A stretch of 64,000 nucleotides of DNA from Oscillatoria princeps RMCB-10 (lineage in GTDB: Bacteria > Cyanobacteriota > Cyanobacteriia > Cyanobacteriales > Oscillatoriaceae). Below the pieces are notes generated by a model. It searched no databases and was not told the origin of the DNA. It saw nothing but the letters and a program-made list of their open reading frames with translations. The stretch lies in NCBI GenBank assembly GCA_019359235.1, contig JAHHHT010000014.1:147406-211405 (forward strand), given 5' to 3'. The position numbers were made by a program, and so were the translations under genes. Each line of letters begins with the position of its first letter. The first letter of the stretch is position 1. Shown piece after piece: positions 7,791 to 18,933 of the stretch.

Positions 7791-9020
7791 TCAGGCAAAA
7801 TCGCGAGGAGAGCGAGACGAGTCGTATCCGCCGGTGCGCAACCGGCGCTCCAGATCGTTGGGCTCTGGAGAAATGCTCATCGCATCCTCGATAGTGACCC
7901 GCCCCATTAGCACTTGTTCGTAAAGCGCCACATTCATGATCTGCATGCCCTCAATGGTGTCGGTTGCCATCAGCCGCAACGCCTCATCCTCCTCACCCTT
8001 GAGCAGGTAATCCTGCATAGCCGGCGTGTTGATTAAAATATCGTGGACTGCAGTGCGACGCCCATCCGTAGTTTTGAGCAGCAGTTGGGCAATCACCGCC
8101 ACCAGAGATTCCACAATCTGGATGCGCACCGAAGGCTGCTCATCGGGGTTGAACAGGTTCAGCAGCCGGTTAATCGCGTTGATGGCGTTGCGAGTGTGGA
8201 GGGTGCCCAAAACCAAGTGCCCTGTTTGGGCGGCTTGCAGGGCTGTGTTAACGGTGATCCGGTCGCGCATTTCCCCAATCAGAATCACGTCCGGATCTTC
8301 CCGCAATACCGACCGCAGAGCTTGGTGAAAGTCCAGCGTGTGCAGCCCCACTTCCCGCTGACTGATCAGGCATTTTTGCGAGGTGTGAACGTACTCAATT
8401 GGGTCTTCAACTGTTACAATATGTCTGGCTTCCGTCTCGTTGAGCTGGCGGATCATTGCCGCCATTGTGGTGGATTTTCCTGAGCCTGTCGGGCCGGTTA
8501 CTAGGACTAGCCCCTGATGGAAGCTGACGATTTTTTTCAGGACGGGCGGCAGCCACAAATCATCGATGGAAGGCACGTGCAGGCTGATCAGCCGCAGAAC
8601 CATTGCACCGCCGGTCAGGGATTCAAAACAATTCACCCGACATCGCACAAAGCCCGGGTAATAAATTGCCGTATCCAATTCCTTGGTTTCTGCGAACTGT
8701 TTTCGCTGCACCGGCGTTAATATCTCTCCCAGGTACTGCTCAAAAATTTCTCGCGTCACTTTCACCTGATCGGTAGCCGGCACCATTTCGCCCCGAATCC
8801 GAAATCGGGGAACTTGCCCCACTCGAATGTGAATGTCAGAGGCTTTGTGAGCGTGAGCGTCCTTGACCATCTGCTGAATGGAAGTGGGGTGGGTGGCCGC
8901 TTGGGGTTGGCCTGCCCCTTTCAGGGGTGGCGGCGGTGGCGGGGGCGGCGGCGGGGGCGGCGCGTTGGGGGCTCGATTAGCCGGAGATCCGGGCGCTGCA
9001 GAAGCATTCATTTTGTTCAT
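7791..9020 (-). CDS. pilT: Type IV pilus retraction ATPase, PilT family
   Basis: A hexameric secretion ATPase of 409 residues that powers pilus retraction at the inner-membrane base. Residues 20-32 are an unbroken proline run, unusual for PilT, and seem to be a flexible N-terminal extension before the N2 domain (SDIHIRVGQ...RFRIRGE). The ATPase core has Walker A GPTGSGKST at about 176-184, an Asp box IVTVEDPIEY, Walker B DPDVILIGEMRD at about 242-253 and a His box GHLVLGTLHT. Two starts compete: ATG 9020 lies only 2 nt after AAGGA, while the in-frame ATG three codons later has better spacing. It is not in a pil operon and may be a second PilT paralogue. Confidence 0.9.
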   Translation of the reverse strand: MNKMNASAAPGSPANRAPNAPPPPPPPPPPPPLKGAGQPQAATHPTSIQQMVKDAHAHKASDIHIRVGQVPRFRIRGEMVPATDQVKVTREIFEQYLGEILTPVQRKQFAETKELDTAIYYPGFVRCRVNCFESLTGGAMVLRLISLHVPSIDDLWLPPVLKKIVSFHQGLVLVTGPTGSGKSTTMAAMIRQLNETEARHIVTVEDPIEYVHTSQKCLISQREVGLHTLDFHQALRSVLREDPDVILIGEMRDRITVNTALQAAQTGHLVLGTLHTRNAINAINRLLNLFNPDEQPSVRIQIVESLVAVIAQLLLKTTDGRRTAVHDILINTPAMQDYLLKGEEDEALRLMATDTIEGMQIMNVALYEQVLMGRVTIEDAMSISPEPNDLERRLRTGGYDSSRSPRDFA

Positions 9021-9383
9021 TTCCTTTTCTTTCTAAGGCACGGTATCGCTGTTACGGATGACTGGGGTTTTGAGATTAATAGATGCTCTTTTCCTGAAGT
9101 TATAAAATAAAAATTTGCTCTGGAATCATCCGCGCTTGTACTTATCATTATAAAAAATCCACCGGCAGTGTGTGGGGTTCAGCCGGCCTCCGGGGATGGC
9201 GAGCCGGCCCGCAGCGTTTGTAGTTGGGCTTTAGCCCCACAGTTTGTAGTTGGGCTTTAGCCCCACGAAACTTCTGTGCCGGACCAGAAACCGGGTTTCT
9301 GAAAGAAACCCGGTTTCTACGCTTTCACAACTCAAATACAAACGTTATAGTGTGCGAATCCACTCAGGCAAAATAGACGTTTT
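9021..9383. other. Divergent intergenic region with two repeat families
   Basis: This is 363 bp between pilT and the DUF58 gene. It holds an AT-rich stretch near 9100-9160 (likely promoter), two copies of TTTGTAGTTGGGCTTTAGCCCCAC at about 9218-9266, and a paired AGAAACCGGGTTTCT hairpin at 9286-9318. No gene is seen. Confidence 0.6.
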
Positions 9384-10568
9384 ATGAACATCACCGAGCG
9401 AATTGCCGGACGGCTGCGCCGCCGCGTCGCAGACTGGCTGGAAAGCCACTGGGCGAGCCCCGCTTACGCCGGCTGGCTGCTGGGAGGGCTGGCCATTTTC
9501 TTCTTTGCAGCGGCGACGAATACAATGGCGGGGTGGCTTTACGCGATCAGCGGTGTCAGTTTGGCGCTGCTGGCAATTGCAGCGGTAATGCCTGTGCGAG
9601 CCCTGCGCCAGATAGCAGTCCGCCGGCGTCCGGTGCAGCCGGTGAGTGTTGGCGACCAGCTGACGGTTGAAATCGAAATCGAAAATCCAACTCCGCAACC
9701 GAAGACTCTGCTGCAAGTCCGGGACGTTCTCCCCTACGTCTTGGGGCAACCGGCTGCCAGTACCATCGAAAGCATCCCCCCCCAAGGGGTTTATCTGTGG
9801 GTATACTATCAGGAGGCCAGCAGAAGGGGCATCTACCGGTGGGATGAAATACAGCTGCGGACAGGAACGCCCCTGGGACTGTTTTGGTGCCGGCGCAGCC
9901 AGTACGCCAAAGCCACCGCCTTTGTCTACCCTGCGGTTTTACCCATAAAGAACTGTCCGCTGGTGGATGAAATTGGCCAGCAAGACAGCCCCCTGCGGCA
10001 CAGCGATCGCCGGTCTCAAATGGCAACCGAAGGCATCACCCGCACACTGCGCCCCTACCGGTTTGGCGATCCCACCCGCTTGATCCACTGGCGCAGCAGC
10101 GCCCGGTATGGCGAATTTCGGGTGCGCGAGTTAGAGGTTTCCACCGGCGGGAAAGAAATTATCATCGGCTTGGACAGCGCCTGGATGTGGCGTCCGGAGG
10201 ACTTTGAGCAAGCCGTGACAGCGGCAGCTTCCCTGTACTTCTACGCCAGCCGGACTCAGCTTTCTGCGCAACTGTGGACAGCGGGCACCGGCTTGGTGCA
10301 CGGGCACAAAGTCGTTTTGGAAACCCTGGCGGGCACCGGCTTCGGTGAAGACGCCCAGTCTGGCGCACCGCCAGAGTTGCCCTTAATCTGGCTGACTCAA
10401 AATCCTGTGAGTCTGAATTCCCTGCCTCCAGGCAGCCGGTGGGTGCTGTGGGCACCGGCAGCACCCGTTCAGGAAGGGGAAAAAATGCCGGTGAACCGGG
10501 ACAAACCGGGCATTGAGATCCAGTCTGACAAACCCCTGCAGCTACAGCTGCAGTCCCCGCTGAGGTAA
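9384..10568 (+). CDS. DUF58 domain protein
   Basis: A 394-residue membrane-anchored protein. Two hydrophobic spans occur near residues 28-46 and 50-68, followed by a Big/CARDB-like beta region. The DUF58 signature then appears as GITRTLRPYRFGDPTRLIHW, followed by a partial VWA-like fold beginning with IIGLDSAWMW. DUF58 proteins are often neighbours of MoxR ATPases and transglutaminase-like proteins, in envelope or chaperone modules. No MoxR gene is adjacent here. The start ATG 9384 is close to the pilT-divergent promoter region. ftrC follows 64 bp downstream on the same strand and might be co-transcribed. Precise function is unknown. Confidence 0.88.
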   Translation: MNITERIAGRLRRRVADWLESHWASPAYAGWLLGGLAIFFFAAATNTMAGWLYAISGVSLALLAIAAVMPVRALRQIAVRRRPVQPVSVGDQLTVEIEIENPTPQPKTLLQVRDVLPYVLGQPAASTIESIPPQGVYLWVYYQEASRRGIYRWDEIQLRTGTPLGLFWCRRSQYAKATAFVYPAVLPIKNCPLVDEIGQQDSPLRHSDRRSQMATEGITRTLRPYRFGDPTRLIHWRSSARYGEFRVRELEVSTGGKEIIIGLDSAWMWRPEDFEQAVTAAASLYFYASRTQLSAQLWTAGTGLVHGHKVVLETLAGTGFGEDAQSGAPPELPLIWLTQNPVSLNSLPPGSRWVLWAPAAPVQEGEKMPVNRDKPGIEIQSDKPLQLQLQSPLR

Positions 10569-10632
10569 GATTGGCGGCGCACTGTACTTGAGGCTGCGGT
10601 AAAATGCAAAGGAAGCCTTGCGATTCCTTTTC

Positions 10633-10998
10633 ATGAACAAAACAGAAACTCACATCCAAGACAGCGATAAAACCCTAGAGGCAATGCGGCACTTCTCGCA
10701 AACCTACGCCCAGCGCACCGGCACCTACTTCTGCGTTGACCCATCGGTGACCGCTGTGGTGATTGAAGGGCTGGCCAGACATAAAGACGAACTGGGCTCG
10801 CCCCTGTGTCCCTGCCGGCACTACGAAGACAAGCAAGCGGAAGTGAAGGCAACTTTCTGGAACTGCCCCTGCGTCCCCATGCGCGAGCGCAAAGAGTGCC
10901 ACTGCATGCTGTTTCTCACCCCAGACAACGACTTTGCCGGTGACAAGCAAGAAATTTCCCTCGAAGAAATCAAAGCTCACACGCAAAATATTGGTTAA
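10633..10998 (+). CDS. ftrC: Ferredoxin:thioredoxin reductase catalytic subunit
   Basis: The catalytic (beta) chain of the [4Fe-4S] enzyme that passes electrons from photosynthetic ferredoxin to thioredoxin, activating carbon-metabolism enzymes in the light. With the ATG at 10633 the protein is 121 residues, and it shows the diagnostic cysteine pattern: CPC at 59-61, CPC at 78-80 and CHC at 89-91. A TTG codon 15 bp upstream is in frame, but the ATG gives the conserved length. A Rho-independent terminator-like hairpin follows at 11008-11030. This gene is strong evidence for an oxygenic phototroph. Confidence 0.96.
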   Translation: MNKTETHIQDSDKTLEAMRHFSQTYAQRTGTYFCVDPSVTAVVIEGLARHKDELGSPLCPCRHYEDKQAEVKATFWNCPCVPMRERKECHCMLFLTPDNDFAGDKQEISLEEIKAHTQNIG

Positions 10999-11007
10999 AT
11001 CAGCGTC

Positions 11008-11030
11008 AAGCCGCTCTCCGGGCGGCTTTT
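11008..11030 (+). terminator. Intrinsic terminator after ftrC
   Basis: A stem AAGCCGC (11008-11014) pairs with GCGGCTT (11022-11028) around a 7-nt loop. It ends in a short T run and begins 10 bp after the ftrC stop codon. The T tract is modest, so termination may be partial. Confidence 0.65.
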
Positions 11031-11081
11031 GACCCAAAGGAGCTAAATTTCGGCAGCGAGAAAATGTAGCGGTAGTGCGGG

Positions 11082-11459
11082 ATGTCCGAAGCAATACCAG
11101 ATGAGTTTTTGCAAGGCGTAGAGCAGTTCAACCGGCAAGAGTTCTACGCCTGTCACGATACCTTAGAAGCTTTGTGGATGGAGGCGTCAGAGCCAGAACG
11201 CACTTTTTATCAGGGCGTGCTGCAAATTTCCGTCGCCCTCTATCACCTCGGCAACGGCAACTGGCGCGGTGCCGTAATCTTGCTGGGAGAAGGAATCAGC
11301 CGGCTGCGCTCCTATCAGCCGGCATATTTTGGCGTTGATGTCAAGGGATTAGTGGCGCAAAGTGCGGAACTTTTAGGGAATTTGCAACAGGCAGGGCCAG
11401 AAAAAGTGGCTGAGTTTGCTGTGGGCTCGTTTGGGATTGCAGTTGCCAAAAGTAGCTAG
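11082..11459 (+). CDS. DUF309 domain protein
   Basis: A 125-residue all-helical protein of the DUF309 family, which is common and near-universal in cyanobacteria. The family motif is seen as FNRQEFYACHDTLEALWMEA (an H...E pattern), followed by FYQGVLQISVALYHLGNGNWRGA. The conserved His, Glu and Asp positions have been noted as possibly metal-binding, but no biochemical role is established. It follows ftrC by 83 bp after a terminator-like hairpin, so it probably has its own promoter. A palindrome at 11495-11521 lies after it. Confidence 0.85.
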   Translation: MSEAIPDEFLQGVEQFNRQEFYACHDTLEALWMEASEPERTFYQGVLQISVALYHLGNGNWRGAVILLGEGISRLRSYQPAYFGVDVKGLVAQSAELLGNLQQAGPEKVAEFAVGSFGIAVAKSS

Positions 11460-11494
11460 ACTGTTTAAGGAACCGCCCCCGTGAAGAAAAGTAG

Positions 11495-11521
11495 GGTGGG
11501 TTCCCTCCCAGGGAACCCACC
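11495..11521. terminator. Hairpin between convergent genes
   Basis: GGTGGGTTCCCT (11495-11506) pairs perfectly with AGGGAACCCACC (11510-11521) around a 3-nt loop. It lies between the DUF309 gene and the convergent end of the giant DUF4347 gene, where a bidirectional terminator is expected. It belongs to a repeat family with relatives at 28564-28598, 46971-47007 and 50755-50779. Confidence 0.65.
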
Positions 11522-11579
11522 CCAACCGCCTATTTAAAAAAGTGGGACGCTCCCGAATAACAAGGTATGTCACCCTGTT

Positions 11580-14500
11580 TTAGATGAGGGTGAAATCCTC
11601 AACCCCGATGAGATTGCTTTGCACTCCCTGAAGGGATGCCAAGACTTCACCGCTGCTGGCAATACTGATTAAAGTGGCACCGCTGCTTTGGGTAATCGCG
11701 ATCTGACTGAAAGTCAAACCGGCGGCTAATCCGAACAAATCTTCCCCATTTTGGAAGTCTAATATTGTATCACTTCCGTATCCTTCTGTCAAGACAAACG
11801 TGTCGAGATTGCCACCGCCAGTGAGGGTGTCGTTGCCGAAATCCCCGCGCAGCAAGTCATCGCCAGTGCCACCCGTGAGGATGTCACGATCCTGGCCGCC
11901 ATTGAGGGTGTCCGCGCCGTCACCGCCATCGAGGGTGTCAGCGCCTTGGTTGCCGGCGATATAATCATCGCCGTCGTCGCCATCGAGGAGATCGTTGCCC
12001 GTGTTGCCGATTACGGTATCGCTGTCAATGCCTGCATTTATGGTGTCATTACCGGCACACCCATCTATCAAATCAGCGCCAACGTTGCCGAACAAACCAT
12101 CCGCGCCGTCACCGCCACAGATGGTGTCATCCCCAATGTCGCCCAGGACAATATCATTGCCGGCACCGCCTTTGAGGATGTCGTTGTCCATGCCCCCATA
12201 AATAGTATCGCTGCCAAGGCTTCCGCCGATAAAATCAGCGCCAGTGTTGCCAAACAAAAGGTCATCGCCGCTGCGCCCAATTAGGGTATCGTTACCCAAG
12301 TCGCCCAGAAGGATATCATTGCCGGCTCCACCTAATAAAGCATCATTGTCCTTGCCCCCATAGATAGTATCGTCCCCCAGGCTTCCGCCTAAGAGATCGT
12401 CACCCGTATTGCCGAACAAAAGATCGTTGCCATCACCGCCATAGAGGGTGTCTGCTCCGATGTCGCCCAGGAGGGTATCACTGTGATCGCCGCCTAATAA
12501 AGCGTCACCATCCTTGCCCCCATATATGGTATCATTGCCAATATCACCATTTGCGAAGTCATCGCCCTGATTGCCATAGAGCAAGTCATTGCCACTCCCC
12601 CCCTCTAAGTTGTCATTGCCATCACTGGCAGCGAGGGTGTCATTGCCACCCAAGCCATTGATAGCTTCGCCGGCAAGGCTGCCGTTGAGGCTGTCGTCTC
12701 CCTCTGTGCCATTGAGGGTTTGCGCGACGGAGTTGGGAGTCACGCTGCCGGTGCCTAAATCCGGCGTGGGGAATAGATCGCAAATGCAAGATTCGCCAGA
12801 AGTTGGCGCAGGTGCAGTGACTGTGAAGTTGAAAATGTCGCTGACGCTGGCACCGGCACTATCCGTCGCCGTCAGCTGCACCGCAATTGTGCCAACATCG
12901 CCCTGAGTGGGAGTGCCGCTAAAGGTGCCGGTAGCCGGATCAAAGGCGATCCAGCTCGGTAGAGGAGTGCCATCAGCTAAGGTGGCTGAGTAGGTTAAAG
13001 TGTCGCCGGCATCTACATCGGAGAAGGTAGAAATAGGCAACAGGAAAGTAAAGGCGGTATCTTGCGCGGCAACTCTGTCAGGGATGGGGGTGACGAGTGC
13101 CGGCGCATCATTACTGTTAGCAACTGACAAATTAAAGGTATCCGTTGCTGTGGCACCGGCAGCATCGGTAGCAGTCACTTGGATGCTGAGGTTGCCAACA
13201 TCGCTGTTAGTGGGAGTGCCGGTGAAGGTGCCGGTAGCCGCATTAAAAGTCAGCCACGAGGGGAGAGGAGCGCCGCCAGCTAATGTGGCTGAGTAGGTTA
13301 AAGTGTCACCGGCATCAACATCATTGAAGGTAGAAGCGGGGACTGTCAAGCTGAAGGCGGTGTCTTCCGTGGCAGTTGTGTCAGGGATGGGAGAAGCTAC
13401 AGTTGGCGCATCGTTAGTGTTGGCGACAGCCAAGTTAAAGCTATCGGAAGCTGTGGCACCGGCAGCATCGGTAGCAGTCACTTGGATGCTGAGGTTGCCA
13501 ACATCGCCATTCGTGGGAGTGCCGGTGAAGGTGCCGGTCGTCGCATTAAAAGTCAGCCACGAGGGGAGAGGAGCACCGCCAGCTAAAGTGGCTGAGTAGG
13601 TTAAAGTGTCACCGGCATCAACATCCGAGAAGGTAGAAGCTGGGATTTGGAAGTTAAAGGCGGTGTCTTCCGTGGCAGTCGTGTCAGGAATAGGAGAAGC
13701 GACAGTCGGCGCGTCATTAGTGTTGGCGACAGCCAAATTAAAGGTATCGCTGACAAAGGCACCGGCAGTATCGGTAGCCGTCAGTTGCACCGAAATTGTG
13801 CCAACATTGCCATTAGTGGGAGTGCCGGTGAAGGTGCCGGTAGTCGCATTAAAAGTCAGCCACGAGGGCAGAGGAGCACCGCCAGCTAAAGTCGCTGAGT
13901 AGGTTAAAGTGTCACCGGCATCCACATCATTGAAAGTAGAAGCCGGGATTGTCAAGCTGAAGGCGGTGTCTTCCGCCGCAGTGGTGTCAGGGATGGGGGA
14001 GACTAAAGTAGGTGCATCATTAGTGTTGGCGACAGCCAAATTAAAGGTATCCGTTGCTGTGGCACCGGCATTATCCGTCGCCGTCAGCTGCACCGAAATT
14101 GTGCCAACATCGCTGTTAGTGGGGGTGCCGGTGAAGGTGCCGGTAGTCGCATTAAACGTGAGCCAGTTTGGTAGAGGAGTGCCGCCAGATAATGTGGCTG
14201 AGTAGGTTAAAGTGTCACCGGCATCAACATCCGAGAAGGTAGAAGCTGGGATTTGGAAGTTAAAGGCGGTGTCTTCCGTGGCAGTCGTGTCAGGGATGGG
14301 AGAAGCTACAGTCGGCGCATCGTTAGTGTTGGCGACAGCCAAGTTAAAGGTATCGCTGACAGAGGCACCGGCAGTATCGGTAGCCGTCACTTGGATGCTG
14401 AGATTGCCAACATCGCTGTTAGTGGGAGTGCCGGTGAAGGTGCCGGTAGCCGCATTAAACGTGAGCCAGCTTGGCAAAGGAGTGCCGCCGGCTAATGTGG

Positions 14501-17500
14501 CTGAATATGTTAAAATGTCACCGGCATCGACATCCGAGAAGGTAGAAGCGGGGATTGTAAAGCTGAAGGCGGTGTCTTCCGTGGCAGTTGTGTCAGGAAT
14601 GGGAGAAGCGACAGTAGGCGCGTCATTAGTGTTGGCGACTGCCAAGTTAAAGGTATCAGTTGCTGTGGCACCGGCAGTATCCGTAGCCGTCACTTGGATG
14701 CTGAGATTGCCAACATCGCTGTTGGTGGGGGTGCCGGTGAAGGTGCCGGTAGCCGCATCAAACGTGAGCCACGAGGGGAGAGGAGTGCCGTCAGCTAATG
14801 TGGCTGAATATGTTAAAATGTCACCCGCATCAACATCATTGAAGGTAGAAGCTGGAATTTGGAAGTTAAAGGCGGTGTCTTCCGTGGAAGTTGTGTCAGG
14901 AATGGGAGAAGCGACAGTCGGCGCGTCATTAGTGTTGGCGACTGCCAAGTTAAAGGTATCCGTTGCGGTGGCACCGGCAGTATCGGTAGCTGTCACCTGC
15001 AAGGAGATTGTGCCAACATCGCTGTTAGTGGGAGTGCCGGTGAAGGTGCCGGTAGTCGCATCAAACGTGAGCCACGAGGGGAGAGGAGTGCCGTCAGCTA
15101 ATGTGGCTGAATATGTTAAAGTATCGCCGGCATCCACATCCGAGAAGGTAGAAGCGGGGATTGTAAAGCTGAAGGCGGTGTCTTCCGCCGCAGCTGTGTC
15201 AGGAATGGGGGTGACTAAAGTAGGCGCATCATTAGTGTTGGCGACAGCCAAGTTAAAGGTATCCGTTGCTGTGGCACCGGCAGTATCGGTAGCTGTCACT
15301 TGGATGCTGAGGTTGCCAACATCGCCATTCGTGGGAGTGCCACTAAAGGTGCCGGTAGTCGCATTAAAAGTCAGCCACGAAGGGAGAGGAGCGCCGCCAG
15401 CTAATGTGGCTGAATATGTTAAAATGTCACCTGCATCCGCATCAGAGAAGGTAGAAGCCGGAATTTGGAAGTTGAAGGCGGAGTCTTCCGTTGCCGTTGT
15501 GTCAGGGATGGGAGAAGCTACAGTCGGCGCATCGTTAGTGTTGGCGACAGCCAAATTAAAGGTATCGCTGACAGAGGCACCGGCAGTATCGGTAGCCGTC
15601 ACTTGGATGCTGAGGTTGCCAACATCGCCATTCGTGGGAGTGCCGGTGAAGGTGCCGGTCGCCGCATCAAAAGTCAGCCACGAGGGGAGAGGAGCGCCGC
15701 CAGCTAAGGTAGCTGAGTAGGTTAAAGTGTCACCGGCATCAACATCATTGAAGGTAGAAGCCGGGACTGTCAAGCTGAACGCGGTGTCTTCCGCCGCAGT
15801 TATGTCAGGAATGGGAGAAGCTACAGTCGGCGCATCGTTGACATTTGCCACTGAGAGCGTGAAATTATGGTCAACATTTGCCGTGCCATCGGATACCCGC
15901 AACACCACATTGTAAGTGCCGACTTGAGGGTTGGTTGGGGTGCCAGTTAGGGTGCCGGTGCCATTCCCATTGTCCGTGAAAGTCAGCCAGGCAGGTAGGG
16001 TAGGCGCACTAATTGTTAAAGTGTCACCGGTATCGGGATCTGTGGTGCTGATATTGTAGGTGTAGGCCACATCTTCGGTGGCAGCTGTCACCGCACTGCT
16101 GGTAAAACTGGGGGGTTGATTCAGTGCCGAGTTGGCATTAATTGTGTGGGTGTAAGCAGTATTTGCGCCCAAGACGTAGGTGCTTCCAGCCGGTGCTGTC
16201 AGCCCCAGCTGCACCGTCTCGGCAGGTTCAGTCAGGCTGTCTGCCAATATCTGCAGGGGGATATTGACGGTGGTGGTGCCGGCTGGTATAGTAATTGTGC
16301 CGGTGGGGGCAGTAAAATCACTGCCACTGGCAGCAGTACCCCCCGTCACCGTGTAAGGCACAGTTACGTCAAAACCTACCGCTTGGCTGAGTTGAACTGC
16401 GATATTTTGAGTGGCGGAACCGCTAGCCGGTTCATTGGCATTCGAGGCGGTGCTGGTAAACTGAACCTGAAACTGCTCAAACGCACCACTATCCGTATTA
16501 ACCCGGGTGACGCCGCGCTGATCTAATGTTTCCCCCGCCACACCGGCATTAATTGCAGGACTGCCCGCAAGCAGGGCGTGCGTGAAAGTTGGCCCGCCAT
16601 TATCTTGCAAGGGGCCAAGCAAGGGATCGACAAGCGTCACACTCGCTGTTACATTAACATCAGAGGGGTCAGAAGGATTTTTGGGCGGCCACTGGATATT
16701 CCCCCCGCCATCGGTGAATTGAAAGCCGGTGTGTTGCTTAATATTCCAAGGATTCCCCCCATTTGCCGCCGTATTGTAGGCAACAATTGTATTTTTTAGA
16801 GTTGTACTCGCACCGCCCCCCCAAAACGCCCCACCCTGAAAGCCGGCGCTATTGTTGGCAAACGTTGTGTTGGTGATGCTGGTTGGATTGGAGCCATTGT
16901 TGAGCGCTATCGCCCCACCCAGCGCGTTGGTATCTGTAGCTTTGTTGCCAGAAAAGGTACTGTTGGCCATCGTGAGAGTTGCGGTGTTTCCCACCCAAAA
17001 GCCACCGCCTTGAACCAGCGCCGAATTGTTTTCAACGGTGGTATCTCTGACTGTCACGTCACCGTTGCCTATCCGCACTCCGCCGCCAAGCGCGTCTCCT
17101 TTGGCGTCTTTAATGACCGAATTATTGGCAATGGTGCAATCTTCAATAATCACCTTGTCGGGGTTATAAACAAACAGAAACAGCCCCCCGCCTTGCCCCG
17201 CCCCTGTATTCCCGTCAAATTGGCTGTTGCGTATGGTAATAGTGCCGCCCACTGGACCCGCTGTGAAACCAGGGCCAGAAGCATTCGCGCCATCGGTATA
17301 AATTGCCCCGCCGTAACCCCTGGTATAATTGGTGGCAGCTGTCCCCAATGGCCCGCCCGGCGTCGAGTCGTTATTGGTGAAGATTGAGTTCTCTACTGTC
17401 AGGGTGCCCAAGAGGTGATTAATTGCCCCGCCATTAATCCCCCTGTTGTTGGTAAACTCACAGCCGGTGACGGTCAGGCTTCCCGCACTTTTGGTAGCAA

Positions 17501-18554
17501 TCGCGCCCCCGCCACGTTCGCTGCCTGCCAAGGTGCCATCATTGCCATCAAATGTACTGTTAATCACAGTATTGGTACTCTGAAAACCAGTATAAATTGC
17601 ACCTGCAAAGCCAGCAAAGTTGTTATTAAAGGCGCAATTTTCTATCGTTAAAGTGCTGCTCGACCCTCCCAGAATTCCTGCGCCCGCTGAAGCGGCTTCG
17701 TCAGTTTCGTCTGTGCCAGTAAGCCGGCCATTAGCGACGGTGACATTCTTTAGGGTAAAATTAACGAGACTTTGCACGTTAATCACACGGCTGGCATTAT
17801 TCCCACTGATGGTTAAGCCGGCAGCTGCCGCCCCATCAATCGTCAGGTTTTTGGTGACATTGAGTTGCCCGCTGGTGAGGGTTATCGTCTGATTCGCGAG
17901 GCTGGAAGCGAATTGAATAGTGTCCCCCGCAGCTGCGCTGGCAATCGCCTGTCTTAACGAGCCGGCACCGCTGTCCGCATTATTCGTTACCGTCAGGATG
18001 GCTAAAACCCCGGTGTAAGCTAACCTCACCTCTGGCTTAAATGCGGGAGGCGCTTTTATGGGGCCGGTGGTAAATTCTAAATTCCAGTTACCGCCGCCTA
18101 TTAAGTCGGCAGAGGCCGCAATCGCAGCGCCGGTTAATTGGCTGAGCTGTCGCACAAAGGTTGCCCCATCTCCGCCGGCAACACGGCATCCGTATAGCAG
18201 GAGGTTCGCCTCTTCAGCCAGTAAATTTCGCCACTCCTGCCAGCTACTTGCATACTGTTCTAAGATGTCTGAACTCAGGACAGTATTGCCTAATTGCAGG
18301 CGGCCCCAACTGCCGTGAGCGACGATGTGAACTGCGTCTATTAAGCCGCCATCGCCGGCCAATTTTTGCAGCTCTGTTGTGATGGCTTGGATGCCGTCTT
18401 TATCTGAGTCGAGGATGGTGACTTTCACATCCTCTTTCACCCCCGCAGCTAAGACTTGGCAGTCATCTACGCGCGAGTCAATAAAGACAGCAGTTACAGG
18501 TTGGAAAGTGGAAAATTTAGATTTCTCAGGAATTGAAAGGAAAGCAGTCGTCAC
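11580..18554 (-). CDS. Giant exoprotein: DUF4347, beta-helix, Calx-beta, Ig-like repeats, RTX
   Basis: A 2324-residue secreted, probably type I-exported protein. Order: DUF4347 (about 20-190, with His80 in HIVAHG and Cys123 in LLYGC); a parallel beta-helix (about 195-690) rich in Asn ladders and 'GGG/GGA' turns; a Calx-beta domain; one divergent Ig-like domain; ten nearly identical 101-residue Ig-like domains ([12 protein letters not shown]...LPSWLTF...GTFTGTPTN); then about 25 RTX nonapeptides (GGxGxDxxx) and a type I-like C-terminus ending DFTLI. The start is GTG 18554 after CTGGAGTATCC, a context shared with the paralogue upstream. It probably acts as a Ca2+-folded surface or extracellular adhesin. 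A proteolytic role for DUF4347 is speculative. Confidence 0.9.
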   Translation of the reverse strand: MTTAFLSIPEKSKFSTFQPVTAVFIDSRVDDCQVLAAGVKEDVKVTILDSDKDGIQAITTELQKLAGDGGLIDAVHIVAHGSWGRLQLGNTVLSSDILEQYASSWQEWRNLLAEEANLLLYGCRVAGGDGATFVRQLSQLTGAAIAASADLIGGGNWNLEFTTGPIKAPPAFKPEVRLAYTGVLAILTVTNNADSGAGSLRQAIASAAAGDTIQFASSLANQTITLTSGQLNVTKNLTIDGAAAAGLTISGNNASRVINVQSLVNFTLKNVTVANGRLTGTDETDEAASAGAGILGGSSSTLTIENCAFNNNFAGFAGAIYTGFQSTNTVINSTFDGNDGTLAGSERGGGAIATKSAGSLTVTGCEFTNNRGINGGAINHLLGTLTVENSIFTNNDSTPGGPLGTAATNYTRGYGGAIYTDGANASGPGFTAGPVGGTITIRNSQFDGNTGAGQGGGLFLFVYNPDKVIIEDCTIANNSVIKDAKGDALGGGVRIGNGDVTVRDTTVENNSALVQGGGFWVGNTATLTMANSTFSGNKATDTNALGGAIALNNGSNPTSITNTTFANNSAGFQGGAFWGGGASTTLKNTIVAYNTAANGGNPWNIKQHTGFQFTDGGGNIQWPPKNPSDPSDVNVTASVTLVDPLLGPLQDNGGPTFTHALLAGSPAINAGVAGETLDQRGVTRVNTDSGAFEQFQVQFTSTASNANEPASGSATQNIAVQLSQAVGFDVTVPYTVTGGTAASGSDFTAPTGTITIPAGTTTVNIPLQILADSLTEPAETVQLGLTAPAGSTYVLGANTAYTHTINANSALNQPPSFTSSAVTAATEDVAYTYNISTTDPDTGDTLTISAPTLPAWLTFTDNGNGTGTLTGTPTNPQVGTYNVVLRVSDGTANVDHNFTLSVANVNDAPTVASPIPDITAAEDTAFSLTVPASTFNDVDAGDTLTYSATLAGGAPLPSWLTFDAATGTFTGTPTNGDVGNLSIQVTATDTAGASVSDTFNLAVANTNDAPTVASPIPDTTATEDSAFNFQIPASTFSDADAGDILTYSATLAGGAPLPSWLTFNATTGTFSGTPTNGDVGNLSIQVTATDTAGATATDTFNLAVANTNDAPTLVTPIPDTAAAEDTAFSFTIPASTFSDVDAGDTLTYSATLADGTPLPSWLTFDATTGTFTGTPTNSDVGTISLQVTATDTAGATATDTFNLAVANTNDAPTVASPIPDTTSTEDTAFNFQIPASTFNDVDAGDILTYSATLADGTPLPSWLTFDAATGTFTGTPTNSDVGNLSIQVTATDTAGATATDTFNLAVANTNDAPTVASPIPDTTATEDTAFSFTIPASTFSDVDAGDILTYSATLAGGTPLPSWLTFNAATGTFTGTPTNSDVGNLSIQVTATDTAGASVSDTFNLAVANTNDAPTVASPIPDTTATEDTAFNFQIPASTFSDVDAGDTLTYSATLSGGTPLPNWLTFNATTGTFTGTPTNSDVGTISVQLTATDNAGATATDTFNLAVANTNDAPTLVSPIPDTTAAEDTAFSLTIPASTFNDVDAGDTLTYSATLAGGAPLPSWLTFNATTGTFTGTPTNGNVGTISVQLTATDTAGAFVSDTFNLAVANTNDAPTVASPIPDTTATEDTAFNFQIPASTFSDVDAGDTLTYSATLAGGAPLPSWLTFNATTGTFTGTPTNGDVGNLSIQVTATDAAGATASDSFNLAVANTNDAPTVASPIPDTTATEDTAFSLTVPASTFNDVDAGDTLTYSATLAGGAPLPSWLTFNAATGTFTGTPTNSDVGNLSIQVTATDAAGATATDTFNLSVANSNDAPALVTPIPDRVAAQDTAFTFLLPISTFSDVDAGDTLTYSATLADGTPLPSWIAFDPATGTFSGTPTQGDVGTIAVQLTATDSAGASVSDIFNFTVTAPAPTSGESCICDLFPTPDLGTGSVTPNSVAQTLNGTEGDDSLNGSLAGEAINGLGGNDTLAASDGNDNLEGGSGNDLLYGNQGDDFANGDIGNDTIYGGKDGDALLGGDHSDTLLGDIGADTLYGGDGNDLLFGNTGDDLLGGSLGDDTIYGGKDNDALLGGAGNDILLGDLGNDTLIGRSGDDLLFGNTGADFIGGSLGSDTIYGGMDNDILKGGAGNDIVLGDIGDDTICGGDGADGLFGNVGADLIDGCAGNDTINAGIDSDTVIGNTGNDLLDGDDGDDYIAGNQGADTLDGGDGADTLNGGQDRDILTGGTGDDLLRGDFGNDTLTGGGNLDTFVLTEGYGSDTILDFQNGEDLFGLAAGLTFSQIAITQSSGATLISIASSGEVLASLQGVQSNLIGVEDFTLI
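12810..15840 (-). repeat. Ten tandem 303-bp coding repeats
   Basis: Inside the giant DUF4347 gene a 303-bp unit (101 codons) is repeated ten times with only scattered differences. Most are at positions coding alternatives such as [11 protein letters not shown] or FNF/FSF/FSL. Because the period is a multiple of three and the repeat lacks stops on the other strand, long antisense frames recur every 303 bp, but they are not genes. The high identity implies recent expansion or gene conversion, and copy number probably varies between strains. Confidence 0.92.
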
Positions 18555-18933
18555 GATGGATACTCCAGGGGAAAGTTTTCTGGTAGATACACCCCCGGAG
18601 AAAGTTAGACGCGAGTGCGCTACTTTTAGACTGCGCCAAACACTTGAATAGATCCAGCGAAAATCCTGTCAGTTTGGTCAGCCCCCTATCTGGCTTGTGA
18701 GTATAAAAAGATAGGAGATGCCTTTTGAAGTTGACTGAAAGTCAGATGCTGCACCCTCCAGGATACTCCAGAACCTAAAGCTTCTGGCTAACCGCTCCAT
18801 AAATTAGACTGACCTGGGGTAAATTTTGAGCCCGACTCCGACAATTTTTTTCTGTAGCTATAATTTAAAAATCGGACAAATGCGCCAACTGTCTAAAAGA
18901 AGGCGCAAAGCTTTCAAGCAGAGCTTTCGCCTC
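18555..18933. other. Intergenic region between the two DUF4347 genes
   Basis: This is 379 bp holding the upstream region of the 11580-18554 gene. The sequence around 18690-18720 and 18835-18870 is AT-rich and could hold the promoter. No gene or strong repeat is seen. Confidence 0.5.

Noticed and set aside
14212..15720. A 502-codon plus-strand frame in the DUF4347 gene
   Set aside because: It is the reverse complement of the 303-bp Ig-like repeats. Shorter copies recur every 303 bp, which shows it follows the repeat period rather than selection.
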